A stretch of 64,000 nucleotides of DNA from Nostoc linckia FACHB-104. GTDB taxonomy: Bacteria > Cyanobacteriota > Cyanobacteriia > Cyanobacteriales > Nostocaceae. The notes below the pieces were generated by a model. The model did not search any database and was not told the origin of the DNA. It saw only the letters and a list, made by a program, of their open reading frames with translations. This document shows positions 30,051 through 40,510 of the stretch, piece after piece; the stretch's first letter is position 1, and every line of letters begins with the position of its first letter. Location: positions 100,257 through 164,256 of the forward strand of contig NZ_JACJQJ010000012.1 in assembly GCF_014696615.1 (NCBI RefSeq). Reading direction: 5' to 3'. Made by a program: the position numbers and the translations under genes.

Positions 30051-30758
30051 TCATACTTTTTCTATATAACCACCAGCGTACTCAATTACGCAGATTGTTC
30101 TATATTTTTTGTGAGAACCATAAGCCACACCAGCAACCTTGAAGTTACCGTTAAAGATATTTTTACGATGACCGCGATCGCTCACGCCATCATCAATAAT
30201 TAACTGCATGACAATATCTTGGGCTGTGTTTGGGCCATAACTAATATTTTCGCCTGCGGTAGTTTGCCATTTACCGTAGCGATTAATGCGAGTCACAGGG
30301 TTGCTACCATCACTACCATCATGACCTGTTGCTCCTTTAGGGCCTTGGTCTTTAACATGATCCTTCGCACCCAAAGACATACCTCTAGATGGACTTAATG
30401 CTCCCACAGGACGGGCTGATTTGAGAAATGCGATCGCCTCATCAACAGCTTTTACCCCTTCTTGTGTGATCAAATAGGTATTATTAGAGATTTTGACTTT
30501 GTTTCCTTGGAAGCGCTTTCTATAGTTTTGTAATATGGGAAGATAAGATTTAGGATTTGTTCGCACCTTGTTAGTTTCATCAATTACCTGTCTTTCCAAA
30601 GGAGAAAGGTAAGTTGCTTTTGCTAACAAAGTTGAATTAGCTGGTTGAACTACAGCCTGTGGCGATTTTGCTACAGACTGGTTAGTGGGTAGCAGTTGTT
30701 GATAACAGCTAGCTATTAAAGTCAGGGGCAAAAATAGCCAAAATCCAGCGCGACCCAT
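30051..30758 (-). CDS. CAP (SCP/PR-1) domain predicted lipoprotein
   Basis: A 235-residue protein. I start at the ATG at 30758 ([18 protein letters not shown]), preceded by GAGAGG. The signal peptide ends at a lipobox, LIASC, predicting a lipid-anchored extracytoplasmic protein. After a short linker the CAP domain follows ([57 protein letters not shown]). It is separated by 44 bp from its paralogue, pointing to tandem duplication and probable co-transcription. The open frame extends 20 codons further upstream without support. Confidence 0.87.
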   Translation of the reverse strand: MGRAGFWLFLPLTLIASCYQQLLPTNQSVAKSPQAVVQPANSTLLAKATYLSPLERQVIDETNKVRTNPKSYLPILQNYRKRFQGNKVKISNNTYLITQEGVKAVDEAIAFLKSARPVGALSPSRGMSLGAKDHVKDQGPKGATGHDGSDGSNPVTRINRYGKWQTTAGENISYGPNTAQDIVMQLIIDDGVSDRGHRKNIFNGNFKVAGVAYGSHKKYRTICVIEYAGGYIEKV

Positions 30759-30818
30759 GAATTGCCTCTCTATAATAATTTTCTTTTTAAGGGTTTCTCT
30801 ACTTGTATTTAGATACAC

Positions 30819-31250
30819 TACAAGTCAATAAAGTTTCTTAAATTTCAACTAAGTTATTTATCTAGAAAATTTTTCACACTTGAAACTATAAAACCTACAA
30901 TGGTAATAAATACTCGCAAAGAAAAGCGCAGAGTTACGCACAAATAGTACAGATAACTCTCTTATACTTGGCGTAAACCTCTGCGTTGTACAATTCTCAC
31001 TCAACAGTATGTTGTAACCTTTATAACAATAAACGTAAAGGGTAAGTACACCATCTGCTAGGGCAAAACAAAGTTTTGCCCTTATATAGCAATTTTGATG
31101 TCAAGACAGCACACCGTAAAGTTACGGCATCGATGGAGATTGATATAGCACCAATAGCCTCTATCCCCTAAGGACGGTTTTCCAACCTTCTGTCCTGTAA
31201 ATGTTGGGTTGCGCTACGCTTAACCCAACCTGCTTTTGCCCTATTTCCTC
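30819..31250. other. Intergenic region with small palindromes
   Basis: No gene. GTTGGGTT and AACCCAAC (about 31203-31229) form a perfect 8-bp stem around GCGCTACGCTT, a small palindrome type frequent in cyanobacteria. The region near 30960-31000 (AAACCTCTGCGTTG) is also repeat-like. Confidence 0.5.
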
Positions 31251-32009
31251 TCACTGAGCATTAGCCAATAAGCTCTCGATGTTGGCTAACTGCACCACAC
31301 CTGAGAAGTTGTTACTATTCATGATCAAGAAGGGTGTGCCACTAAGTCCCAATTTTTCAGCTAGTTGAATATCTTTCCTGATGGCTTGTTCAGCAATAGA
31401 GTTGGCACCGAAGGCATCTGCTTGAAATTTTTCTACATCTAGATTCAAAGATTTGGCTGTAGAAAGATATAACGCCTCACCTAGTTCCTGTTGATGAGTA
31501 AATAAAGCATCATGATATTCCCAAAATTTTCCCTGTTGATATGCCGCCCAAGCTGCTTTAGCTGCTGGCAAAGCTTGAGCATGAATTGGCATCAGAGGAA
31601 AATGTTTGTAAACTAATGTAAATTTATCTGGATACTTGGCTAGCAAATGCTTGAGGGTTTTATGAGCTTCAGCACAGTAGGGACATTGAAAGTCAGAAAA
31701 TTCTACCAACACTATTTTGGATTGTGACGAGCCAATAGTAGGCGACTCACCAATTACTAATTGAGTATTGGTTTTTAAATCCTGTAAAAATGCTTGTCGT
31801 GTTTGCTGTAACTTCTGTTGCTGTTGCTGCTCGAATATTTGGACAGATTCTATAATTACCTCTGGGTGTTCACGGAGTATTTGTAATACCTGCTGTTCTA
31901 GTTTGGGATTAACTGAACTAGCTGCTGCTGCAGGAAATGACCAGCCTAAAACCAAACATAAGAAGCAGATCAATAACCATGTACGCATATACTTAAGTAA
32001 TTGGTGCAT
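31251..32009 (-). CDS. DsbA-like thiol-disulfide oxidoreductase, periplasmic
   Basis: A 252-residue protein with an N-terminal signal peptide (MRTWLLICFLCLVLGWSFPAAAA; an internal ATG at 31988 is an alternative start). A DsbA/BdbD-type thioredoxin domain follows, with the active site CPYC in EFSDFQCPYCAEAHK and the cis-Pro loop SGTPFLI. A Gln-rich coiled coil (about residues 55-85) precedes the domain. It probably oxidises or isomerises disulfides of exported proteins. No DsbB/VKOR gene is adjacent. Confidence 0.9.
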   Translation of the reverse strand: MHQLLKYMRTWLLICFLCLVLGWSFPAAAASSVNPKLEQQVLQILREHPEVIIESVQIFEQQQQQKLQQTRQAFLQDLKTNTQLVIGESPTIGSSQSKIVLVEFSDFQCPYCAEAHKTLKHLLAKYPDKFTLVYKHFPLMPIHAQALPAAKAAWAAYQQGKFWEYHDALFTHQQELGEALYLSTAKSLNLDVEKFQADAFGANSIAEQAIRKDIQLAEKLGLSGTPFLIMNSNNFSGVVQLANIESLLANAQ

Positions 32010-32475
32010 ATTACCACGCTTGCATCAATGCATTACATTTGGGCAATCTTATCATCGTAATTTGTAATTCATCATACATACCTCTTGCAAGCAGCAAGAT
32101 GCTTAATTGGTAATTAAGAAATAACAACCTATGTTACGAAAAATTTTGGAATTTAACTATTAATTAGCATTTTGTTAGTCTTGAAGACCTTTGCCCAGAT
32201 TACTCAAAAATGTTTGCTTAAGAATTTTAAATATGCAAATATAATAAAACCTGAACGCTTTTATACTCATAAAATTGGGCATAAATTCACTATTATTGTG
32301 CATCAACAAAATATCTTGTTTTAGCCCTGATTCCATAGCCATTTAGATAAATAGCGTAGATACTTTTGTGGCGCATTGCCGAAAAAGCATCGAACAATCA
32401 ATCTTAATACAATAGAATCTATACCCTATATTTAGGATATCCGATCAATGTGCCAGCCTATATAAGAATTTATTT
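32010..32475. other. Intergenic region upstream of the hybrid kinase
   Basis: About 465 bp of AT-rich sequence between divergent genes, presumably holding both promoters. No repeat, RNA or open frame that I can support. Confidence 0.4.
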
Positions 32476-35400
32476 ATGGTTGCTGAATTTGATTACAAAA
32501 TTTTGATCGTGGACGATGCTCAAGATGATCGGGTGATTTATCATCGCTATTTAAATAGAGAAACTCGCTACACTTATCATGTCATAGAAGCAGAATCAGT
32601 TAGTGAAGCACTGGAATTGTATGATCGCAATTTACCCGATCTCGTAGTGCTAGATTATCAGCTACCAGATAATGATGGCATGGTATTTCTGCGGGAATGG
32701 CAACAGCGATATAACAATACTCTGGTGCCTGTGGTGATGTTAACAGGAAACGAGAATACAACAGCCGCAGTAGAAGCAATGAAATTGGGTGCCCAAGACT
32801 ATTGGCTCAAAAACCATTTAACGGCCGATTTGTTTTGCCAAGGAGTTCGCACAGTCTTAGAACAGTTACAGTTAAAACGGCAACTCTTTTTTCAGCAAGA
32901 ACAACAACGCTTAGTTAATAGTATTGCACTTCGCATTCGTCAATCCCTCCAACTTCAGGATGTTTTGCAAACTACAGTTGAGGAAGTGCGTCAATTGCTC
33001 CAGGTAGATCGCACTCTAATTTACAAGTTTGTCCCTGGTATGACAGGCATAGTCACAAATGAATCGGTTCTACCTCAATGGACAGCCTGCTTAAATGGGG
33101 AGATTGAAGAGACTTGTTTTCAACAGCATAGCGCCAACAAATATGATCAAGGTTGGTTGTGGGCTGTCTCTGATATTGCTCAAGCTGGCTTAACTGAATG
33201 TCATCGGCAACTTTTAGAAAATTTTCAAGTAAAAGCAAACCTGGTTGTACCCATTTTGTTAGCTGTAGGGAATGGGCAGAGCAATAATACAGACACAGAA
33301 TCCACAAACCAACATAAGCTATGGGGATTGCTCATCGCTCATCAATGCGATCGCCCGCGTGATTGGCAAAATGCTGAAATCGCTTTGCTCAGTCAGTTGA
33401 GCATACAACTAGCGATCGCGATCCAGCAATCGGAAATGTATGAACGGGCGCAAGCTCAATTGTATGCACAGGTACAAGCTGAATTGCAGGAAAGGCAGCG
33501 GGTGGCTGCAGAATTTCGCGCTTTGGTAGAGTCTGCTTCCGATATCATTTTTCGCATTGATTACGATTTGCGCTATCTCTATATCAACCCTGCTATTGAG
33601 CGGATTGTCCCCCAAGCTAGCAGCAATTGGTTGGGGAAAACTCTAGAAGATTTGGCAATTGATTCCGAGACGATCGCCCTATGGCGTGAACTTCTCAATC
33701 GCATTACTTTTACACGGGCGGAAGCCACCATCGAATATGCCTTTCCGACATCAAACTCAGAAACTTGGTGCCAAACGCGCATTGTTCCAGAGATAAATCC
33801 AGCGGGCAAAGTGCAATCGTTTTTATGTATTGCCCGCGATATTAGCGATCGCAAAATTAGCGAAGCCACATTGCAGTTGCAAGCGCAAATCCTTGAGCAG
33901 ATACATGATGCGGTGATTAGCACAGATGTAAACGGCACGATTCAAAGCTGGAATCATGGTGCAGAAGAACTGTTTGGCTATACAGCTAAAGAAGTGATTG
34001 GGCAAAATGTCTCCATCCTCTACCAAGATGTAATCGAACTGCAAAAGAAAATACTAAAGCCGTTGTTGGTCAAAGATTATCATGACCTAGAATTGCAGTG
34101 TCGCGCAAAATCTGGAACCTTGATGGATTTGAGTTTGCGTCTTTCAGTGGTTCGGAATCAGCAGGGTGAAATTATTCGCCTCATTGGTTGCTCCAACGAT
34201 ATTAGCGATCGCAAAAATATGGAGCAAGAATTGCAGTTATTGAACCGAGAGTTAGAATCTAGGGTACGAAAACGCACAGCACAGTTACAAGAGAGTCAGC
34301 AGTTCATCCAAAGCATCACCGACAATATTCCCAATGTACTTTACATCTACGATCTTGAACAAAGACGTAGTATTTACACCAATCGAGAAGTCGTCAAAAC
34401 TCTAGGCTACTCGTCCGAAGAGATATCCACAATGGGATCGTCTTTCGTGACTCGGCTCATGCATCCCGAAGATGTGGCGAATGCTGCTGCTTATTTTCAA
34501 AGTTTACGCAGTGCTGACGATGGTGAACGGCGAGTGTTCGAGTATCGTCTACGAGATATTCATGGTAGATGGCGGTGGTTTCTCAGCCATGACACACCTT
34601 TTCAGCGTGGAGAAGATGGGCAAGTCAAGCAAATTATCGGCATTGCCCAAGACATGACTGATCGCAAGCAGATAGAGGAGCAATTGCGGTACAGCGAAAC
34701 CCAACTGAGAATGGTTCAGCGTATAGCAAGGCTTGGTAGTTGGGAATTTGATCTCCAAACTAGAGAAATTACTTGGTCAGAAGAAGTTTTTCGGAATTTT
34801 GGACGTAATCCTGAGGATGGCACTCCCACCTACGAAGAATTGCAGCAGCTTATACATCCAGATGATCGTGATCACCACAATTTACTGGTGCAAAGGGCAG
34901 TTGATCTGGCACAACCCTATACTATTGAGTTTTGCCTTTACTGTCGCAATGGTAGCCTGCGTTACTTACAAGCACGTGGAGAAGCCATTTGCAATGAAAG
35001 CGGTGAGGTAGTGAAGCTAATAGGTACTTCGCTAGATATTACTGAGCGTAAACAAGCCGAAGAACAACTGCGAAATCTTTCTGAACGGCTGACTATGGCC
35101 ATACAATCAGGGGGTTTTGGCATCTGGGAATATAATCTTCCCCAGGATCAATTAATTTGGGATGACCGGATGTTTGAAATCTATGGTGTCCACCCTAGCA
35201 ATTTCTCCGGTAATTTCAATGCTTGGGTTAACTGTCTGCATCCAGAGGATCGCCTGCAAAAGCTGACAATCATACAAGAAGTTTTAGAAAAGGGTTATGA
35301 ATATAACACTGAGTTTCGCATCGTTCAGCCAGGAGGGAAAATTCGGTTTATCAAAGCTTATGGAATAATTCAACTCAATCAGCAACAGGAAATAGTCAAA

Positions 35401-37125
35401 GTTATTGGTATTAACGATGACATTACTGACCTGAAGCAGGCAGAAATAGCTTTAAAAGATAGTGAACGCCGTTATTCTACCCTTGCCGCCGCCGTCCCCG
35501 TAGCAATTTTGCGGTTTGATGTAGCTGGTAATTGTTTTTATGTTAATGATCGCTGGAGCGATCTCACAGGTAGACCTAGGGAAGCAGCTTTAGGGATGGA
35601 ATGGACAAAAATCTTGTACCAGCAAGACAGCGATCTCCTACTAACTGAATGGTCACAATGGGCTGTTACCGCAGAAGGACTCTACCATAACGAAGGTAAA
35701 ATGGTGCGGCCAGATGGTAGCGAGGTCTGGTTTTATGTTCAAGCAGTAGCCGAAACTAATTCTGATGGTGCTGTAATTGGCTATATTGGCACCTTAACCG
35801 ACATCACAGCGCGCAAACAAGCCGAAGAGAAATTGCAACAGGTGAACGAGCGCTTAACACTGACTAATGCCGAACTCTATCGGGCTACTCGACTCAAGGA
35901 TGAGTTTCTGGCAAACATGAGTCATGAATTGCGAACGCCTCTGAATGCGATTTTAGGGATGTCCCAAGGGTTACAAGATGAGATTTTGGGAGTTCTCAAC
36001 GATCGCCAAAAATCCGCGATTGATAGTATTGAACGTAGCGGTCAACATTTGTTGGCATTGATTAACGACATTCTCGATTTAGCAAAAGTCGAATCTGGCA
36101 AATTAGAATTGCAACTCGCTCCAGTAGCGATCGCCTATATTTGTACATCTAGTTTGTCTTTTGTCCAACAACAAGCGATCGCTAAAAACATTCAACTTTC
36201 AATTGAAGTACCCTCTGATTTACCGGACATTGTGGTTGATGAATTACGAATTCGTCAGGTTTTGATTAATTTACTCAGCAATGCTGTCAAATTCACGCCC
36301 AATGGCGGCAGTGTGAAATTGACTGTGAGACAGGAACAGTCCCACAACCAAAATTTACTTTGCTTTTCAGTCATCGATACTGGGATTGGCATTGCTCAAG
36401 AAAATGTCTCCAAACTCTTCCAACCCTTCACCCAAATCGATAGTCGATTAAATCGTTTGCATCCTGGTACAGGCTTAGGTTTATCACTGGTGCGCCGATT
36501 AGTACAACTACATCAAGGCTCGATCACTGTCACTAGTGAATTAAGAGAGGGAAGCTGTTTTACGGTTTATTTACCCTATCGTGTAATTGCGCCGTCAGCG
36601 ATCGCTCCATCATTTGTTGAATCGGAATCTACAGTTAATCCATCATCACAAGCAACTCTGAACCAAAAACAGTCTTCACCAGCAGCCCCAAGCTTGAACC
36701 AGGTGACTATTCCCCTAGCATCCTCAGATAAGCCAAGCTCCAAGGCTTTAATTTTGCTGGTAGAGGATCAAGAAGTCAATGCCCTCAGCATTTCTAGCTA
36801 TTTAGAAGGTCGGGGCTATCATTGGTTGTGGGCAGCTAATGGTTACGAAGCAATTACTATGGCCAGCACTCACCATCCAGATCTGATATTAATGGATATC
36901 CAAATGCCAGAAATGGATGGATTAGAAGCAATATCCCGCATTCGCTCCGATCCCCAATTAGCTGAGATTCCAATTATCGCCATTACCGCCTTAGCCATGT
37001 CTGGCGATGAAGAAAGATGTTTGCAGGCTGGAGCCGATTTATACATCACTAAACCAATCAAACTCAAGCAACTGATTGCTATTATTCAAAAATTATTAAG
37101 TGATCGGGTAATAAGTAATGGGTAA
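32476..37125 (+). CDS. Hybrid sensor histidine kinase: REC, GAF, six PAS-type domains, HisKA, HATPase, REC
   Basis: A 1549-residue cytosolic two-component kinase without transmembrane segments. The N-terminal receiver (1-130) carries the phospho-acceptor Asp in LVVLDYQLPDNDG. A phytochrome-type GAF domain (about 150-325) reads LWGLLIAHQC and shows no obvious bilin-binding Cys-His. Six PAS/PAC units follow (about 340-1130), each ending in ITDRKQ/ISDRK-type linkers. HisKA has H1150 in ANMSHELRTPLN, the ATPase domain has NLLSNAVKF and GTGLGLSLV, and the C-terminal receiver has D1474 in LILMDIQMPEMDG. The two receivers imply both input from and output to other phosphorelay partners; none is encoded nearby. 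The last codons and stop come from a GGTAATG repeat. Confidence 0.95.
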   Translation: MVAEFDYKILIVDDAQDDRVIYHRYLNRETRYTYHVIEAESVSEALELYDRNLPDLVVLDYQLPDNDGMVFLREWQQRYNNTLVPVVMLTGNENTTAAVEAMKLGAQDYWLKNHLTADLFCQGVRTVLEQLQLKRQLFFQQEQQRLVNSIALRIRQSLQLQDVLQTTVEEVRQLLQVDRTLIYKFVPGMTGIVTNESVLPQWTACLNGEIEETCFQQHSANKYDQGWLWAVSDIAQAGLTECHRQLLENFQVKANLVVPILLAVGNGQSNNTDTESTNQHKLWGLLIAHQCDRPRDWQNAEIALLSQLSIQLAIAIQQSEMYERAQAQLYAQVQAELQERQRVAAEFRALVESASDIIFRIDYDLRYLYINPAIERIVPQASSNWLGKTLEDLAIDSETIALWRELLNRITFTRAEATIEYAFPTSNSETWCQTRIVPEINPAGKVQSFLCIARDISDRKISEATLQLQAQILEQIHDAVISTDVNGTIQSWNHGAEELFGYTAKEVIGQNVSILYQDVIELQKKILKPLLVKDYHDLELQCRAKSGTLMDLSLRLSVVRNQQGEIIRLIGCSNDISDRKNMEQELQLLNRELESRVRKRTAQLQESQQFIQSITDNIPNVLYIYDLEQRRSIYTNREVVKTLGYSSEEISTMGSSFVTRLMHPEDVANAAAYFQSLRSADDGERRVFEYRLRDIHGRWRWFLSHDTPFQRGEDGQVKQIIGIAQDMTDRKQIEEQLRYSETQLRMVQRIARLGSWEFDLQTREITWSEEVFRNFGRNPEDGTPTYEELQQLIHPDDRDHHNLLVQRAVDLAQPYTIEFCLYCRNGSLRYLQARGEAICNESGEVVKLIGTSLDITERKQAEEQLRNLSERLTMAIQSGGFGIWEYNLPQDQLIWDDRMFEIYGVHPSNFSGNFNAWVNCLHPEDRLQKLTIIQEVLEKGYEYNTEFRIVQPGGKIRFIKAYGIIQLNQQQEIVKVIGINDDITDLKQAEIALKDSERRYSTLAAAVPVAILRFDVAGNCFYVNDRWSDLTGRPREAALGMEWTKILYQQDSDLLLTEWSQWAVTAEGLYHNEGKMVRPDGSEVWFYVQAVAETNSDGAVIGYIGTLTDITARKQAEEKLQQVNERLTLTNAELYRATRLKDEFLANMSHELRTPLNAILGMSQGLQDEILGVLNDRQKSAIDSIERSGQHLLALINDILDLAKVESGKLELQLAPVAIAYICTSSLSFVQQQAIAKNIQLSIEVPSDLPDIVVDELRIRQVLINLLSNAVKFTPNGGSVKLTVRQEQSHNQNLLCFSVIDTGIGIAQENVSKLFQPFTQIDSRLNRLHPGTGLGLSLVRRLVQLHQGSITVTSELREGSCFTVYLPYRVIAPSAIAPSFVESESTVNPSSQATLNQKQSSPAAPSLNQVTIPLASSDKPSSKALILLVEDQEVNALSISSYLEGRGYHWLWAANGYEAITMASTHHPDLILMDIQMPEMDGLEAISRIRSDPQLAEIPIIAITALAMSGDEERCLQAGADLYITKPIKLKQLIAIIQKLLSDRVISNG

Positions 37126-37150
37126 TGGAAAAAACTCCAAACCCCAATAT

Positions 37151-39370
37151 TCAAACATTATCGCCATCTAAAATGCGGATATCTAAAGTAGCGGGAGAAC
37201 CGAGATTTGTGGGTAAAAGTCGCGCATAAATGCGATCGCTAATTTTGCTCCAAAGACCACGGGGGTATGGACTATAGTCGCTACTATCAGCATTACCTGG
37301 AAGTACAATCGCGTTTTCAAGACCGTTGTAGTCATCGCCATATTGTTGAATGATGGCACGTGCTTTTTGGAAGGTTTTCAGCATTTCTGCTGTTGGCCCT
37401 AGCTGTCCAATGAGATTTTTTAAAGAAGGCGCACCAGGAAGGGTACTAGCAACTTTTCCCCAAGCATTTTGTAATGTATCCCAAAAAGTTTTTGATAGTT
37501 GTTCTTTGTACTCTGGAATCAACTGCTGCACTATAGCTTGCTGTTCTGTGGATAATTCCTCATATTTGGTTCCCGCTTGAATTGCCCAAGATAGGCTTTG
37601 AATCGTGTCTCTTTCTATACCTCTAGCTACAAATCGAGAATTGAGGGCTGCGATCGCATTGGCTTGTTTACCGTTTAATGGTGCTAATAAAAATGTCTCC
37701 GATTCTCCTGGTGCATAAGCAAAGTATTTCATCGAAAATACATAAGTGGAAATTGAGTAATCTCCAGGAGGTAATTCCAAGGTAATTTTGCCATTAGTTA
37801 ACACTTGATAAAACTTTTCTAAGTTAGTTTCTAAAGGTGTAAATTCCGCACCTGGAAGCTGGGGGACTGTAGGATAAGCATCTTGTAGGGTAGCCTTAAT
37901 TGGTAGTTCTGCATCTATAACCGCAGGCAATTGTTTAGCTACCTGTGATAACACAGCTTCTTGAATCACAGAATTTCCAGTATCAGGAACATCAGGTATT
38001 AGCGAATTAATTCCCGCTATCTGAGCAATTTGATGAGTTTTTATGGGGAATTTTGTTTCTAGAGATTTATTTAACTCCACGCCCTTTAACTGAGAAGCAA
38101 AATTCAACTGATTTAAGACACGAGCTATTACAGGTTTGTGGGAATAAAAGCTCTGATTACCAAAAGATACAGGGGTAAAGGTGAGAGATTGAGCATTATT
38201 AATAGTAGAGATGCCTACAATATTATGTAGGGGAAATGTAACTAGATTCTTGGGTTCACTGTTATCAGGCTCTACAGGATTTTTTTGATTATCTAACTCT
38301 ACAGGCTCCTGCGGAGCATTAATAGTACTAGGCTGGAGAATTTCTGGTGTTTTTTCGGGATTAATTGGTTGGAGAATTTCTGGTTTTACATCTCTGTTGA
38401 TTGGTTCAGTTCTACTGCCACAAAATTGGCTACAATCTGCATTCTCATCTGCTTGTTTTAATTCCTGATTGATAGCTTTTTGTACTTGAGCCATTCCTGA
38501 ATTGATTGCCGTTTGTCCTATGGAACCAATAATTTCAGGCATAGCAGATTTCCATACCATTTCACTGATTGATAATGGCAGTGATGCTATTATGCCTAAG
38601 GCATCATTAATTTCTCCAGCAAAATCAAATGTATTGCTAACAATATTATCTAATTTACAAACTTTACAACTCAGGCTAGGTTCTAAATTATTTCTGGAAT
38701 CAGCAATTAATGAACTTTTAGCAGATTGTGCGCGATTATATTTAAGTTGTTTTTTGGCTGACACTCTGCTACTTTTATATATAACTTGATAAATTTCTTC
38801 TGTTGCTGAAGCACTTCTATAAATTAATTGAGCTTTTTTATCTGTAATAAATTTAATTAATATCCATTCTTGTTCAGAAAGATCAATTTCTATATCCTGG
38901 CTATTGGGCTGAAATTTAAATAACCAATATCCTGTTTGACAATTGCTGAGATTAATGGGCTGAAAGTTAATAGATTCCAGATAGGGTTTTTTGCCAGTTG
39001 CATTGATAACTTTAGTAATTTGACAAGCATTTGGAGTGGTTGCAGCCATTTCATAAATTTGCGGACTGGTCTCACTAAATTTGACTACACTACTCACAAC
39101 ACTCTGATTTGGTGAAGTATTTTGAACTTGCAAGCGTGGTGAGGTAGGAATACTAAAAATATGATTATTCGACAATCTAATATTTAGAGAATCATTAATA
39201 CCACGTGGTACGGCTGCATTTGCAGAATTATTCCCTAACAGGTAACCAGTAGGAGAATTTATACTGAAAATTCCACACACAAAAAGAGCGATCGCTCTTT
39301 TACAGAAAGTACTACCCAGAACTGTAAAAAAGCTAATTAACCCAATTATCCATAATTTAATTCGACCCAT
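37151..39370 (-). CDS. Large secreted protein of unknown function
   Basis: A 739-residue protein. The N-terminus has two hydrophobic stretches (LWIIGLISFFTVLG and AIALFVCGIFSI) followed by ANAAVP, a plausible signal-peptidase site, so it is probably exported. The middle (about 330-400) is Pro/Glu/Asn-rich with repeats of the type PEILQP and PVELDNQKNPVEPDN. The C-terminal ~230 residues look folded, with LPPGDYSISTYVFSMKYFA and a Trp-containing helical region. No family recognised. Convergent with the hybrid kinase, only 25 bp apart. Base composition is AT-rich compared with neighbours. Confidence 0.65.
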   Translation of the reverse strand: MGRIKLWIIGLISFFTVLGSTFCKRAIALFVCGIFSINSPTGYLLGNNSANAAVPRGINDSLNIRLSNNHIFSIPTSPRLQVQNTSPNQSVVSSVVKFSETSPQIYEMAATTPNACQITKVINATGKKPYLESINFQPINLSNCQTGYWLFKFQPNSQDIEIDLSEQEWILIKFITDKKAQLIYRSASATEEIYQVIYKSSRVSAKKQLKYNRAQSAKSSLIADSRNNLEPSLSCKVCKLDNIVSNTFDFAGEINDALGIIASLPLSISEMVWKSAMPEIIGSIGQTAINSGMAQVQKAINQELKQADENADCSQFCGSRTEPINRDVKPEILQPINPEKTPEILQPSTINAPQEPVELDNQKNPVEPDNSEPKNLVTFPLHNIVGISTINNAQSLTFTPVSFGNQSFYSHKPVIARVLNQLNFASQLKGVELNKSLETKFPIKTHQIAQIAGINSLIPDVPDTGNSVIQEAVLSQVAKQLPAVIDAELPIKATLQDAYPTVPQLPGAEFTPLETNLEKFYQVLTNGKITLELPPGDYSISTYVFSMKYFAYAPGESETFLLAPLNGKQANAIAALNSRFVARGIERDTIQSLSWAIQAGTKYEELSTEQQAIVQQLIPEYKEQLSKTFWDTLQNAWGKVASTLPGAPSLKNLIGQLGPTAEMLKTFQKARAIIQQYGDDYNGLENAIVLPGNADSSDYSPYPRGLWSKISDRIYARLLPTNLGSPATLDIRILDGDNV

Positions 39371-40510
39371 AATTTACCTCTGAAATATCACAAAAAGCTT
39401 AAATATTCGGTATTAGGTTGATAATCGCAAAATCATAGCAATAAATATAGTTGATTTCACAGAAGCTAACATCCTAGCAGGGTGTAGCTATACAAGCTAA
39501 ATTGGGGGCTGATCCAAACTCCTTCCCAGTCCTATCAATGAGGGGTGAAACCTCTCATACTGGTAATTATTAACTCTAGATGTAAAATCCACTTCAGTAT
39601 ATACACATAAAAAGCGATCGCCACAGTATGAACTTGGCTTTTGATGAAAATTTAGGCTTATTTGGCTTTTGAGTGTGAGATACTTTTCCGGTTTTATCTC
39701 AAAATCATCAGCCAATAGTCAACGGTGAAAATACTGTAGTAAAAAATTAATGCTGATTGGTATAGCAATTTTTGACGAAAGCAAGTAAAAAGAATTTATA
39801 AAAATACAACTTTATCTGGATATAATTTAAAGCGCTAAATCTTGATAAATCTGGCGATAGTTCTAAAACTAGGATATCGTGCTACTCTAGCAAGCCTTAT
39901 CAGACAAGTGGCAATGCTAGTAAATTTTAGGAGTGGCTGAATTATTCTTAAATTTTATTGAAAAATCATTAATTTATTATAAATTCAATGTAGTATGACA
40001 ACTTTTTGTTGAATTTATTTACAGTAATTAAATGCCTTTTAATGAACAAAGATGAACATAGGTTAAAAATCATAAATACCATCATATTTTATTAAGTTTG
40101 ACAGGCTAAATTGAGAGTATGCTTAATCATTAGAAGCTATTTAAGAACTTAAGTAACGGAGCGCAAATAAATATCTCAATCTCCAGTACCCAGTCCATAA
40201 GTCTCAATACCCGAAACATTATGGTGTAGATTATTGGCTGTGCTTGACTTTGAGTAGTTCTGATGACTAGTTCTCAGTTTCTAATTCCCTTAGCTAAATC
40301 TACGGGATTAAGCAAAAAAACAGCTGTTTTTTCTGCTTATCTCAAGCTGGTGAATTCAGGCTTCTGTCAGCTCGCTTAAAAGGCTGAATGTGTCCTTCTG
40401 AGAATTCATTTGGTGATTTTATGAGCGCAGAAAATTTACTAGGTTTTTCAGCGCTGTAATGAAAACCTAGCTGAGCAGAAACTTAAGCAACCTTAACAAC
40501 AAGACGTAAG
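39371..40510. other. Long intergenic region with structured leader before the usp gene
   Basis: 1.1 kb without a convincing gene. The right part (40310-40510) is rich in inverted repeats: AAAAAACAGCTGTTTTTT at 40315-40332 (flanked by AAGCA/TGCTT), and CTAGGTTTT (40439-40447) paired with AAAACCTAG (40462-40470). A 12-codon frame, MSAENLLGFSAL, starts at 40421 and runs into the second hairpin. This looks like a regulated 5' leader. Confidence 0.45.

Noticed and set aside
39497..39715. 72-codon minus-strand frame upstream of the secreted protein gene
   Set aside because: AT-rich region without a start signal or recognisable motifs; treated as chance.
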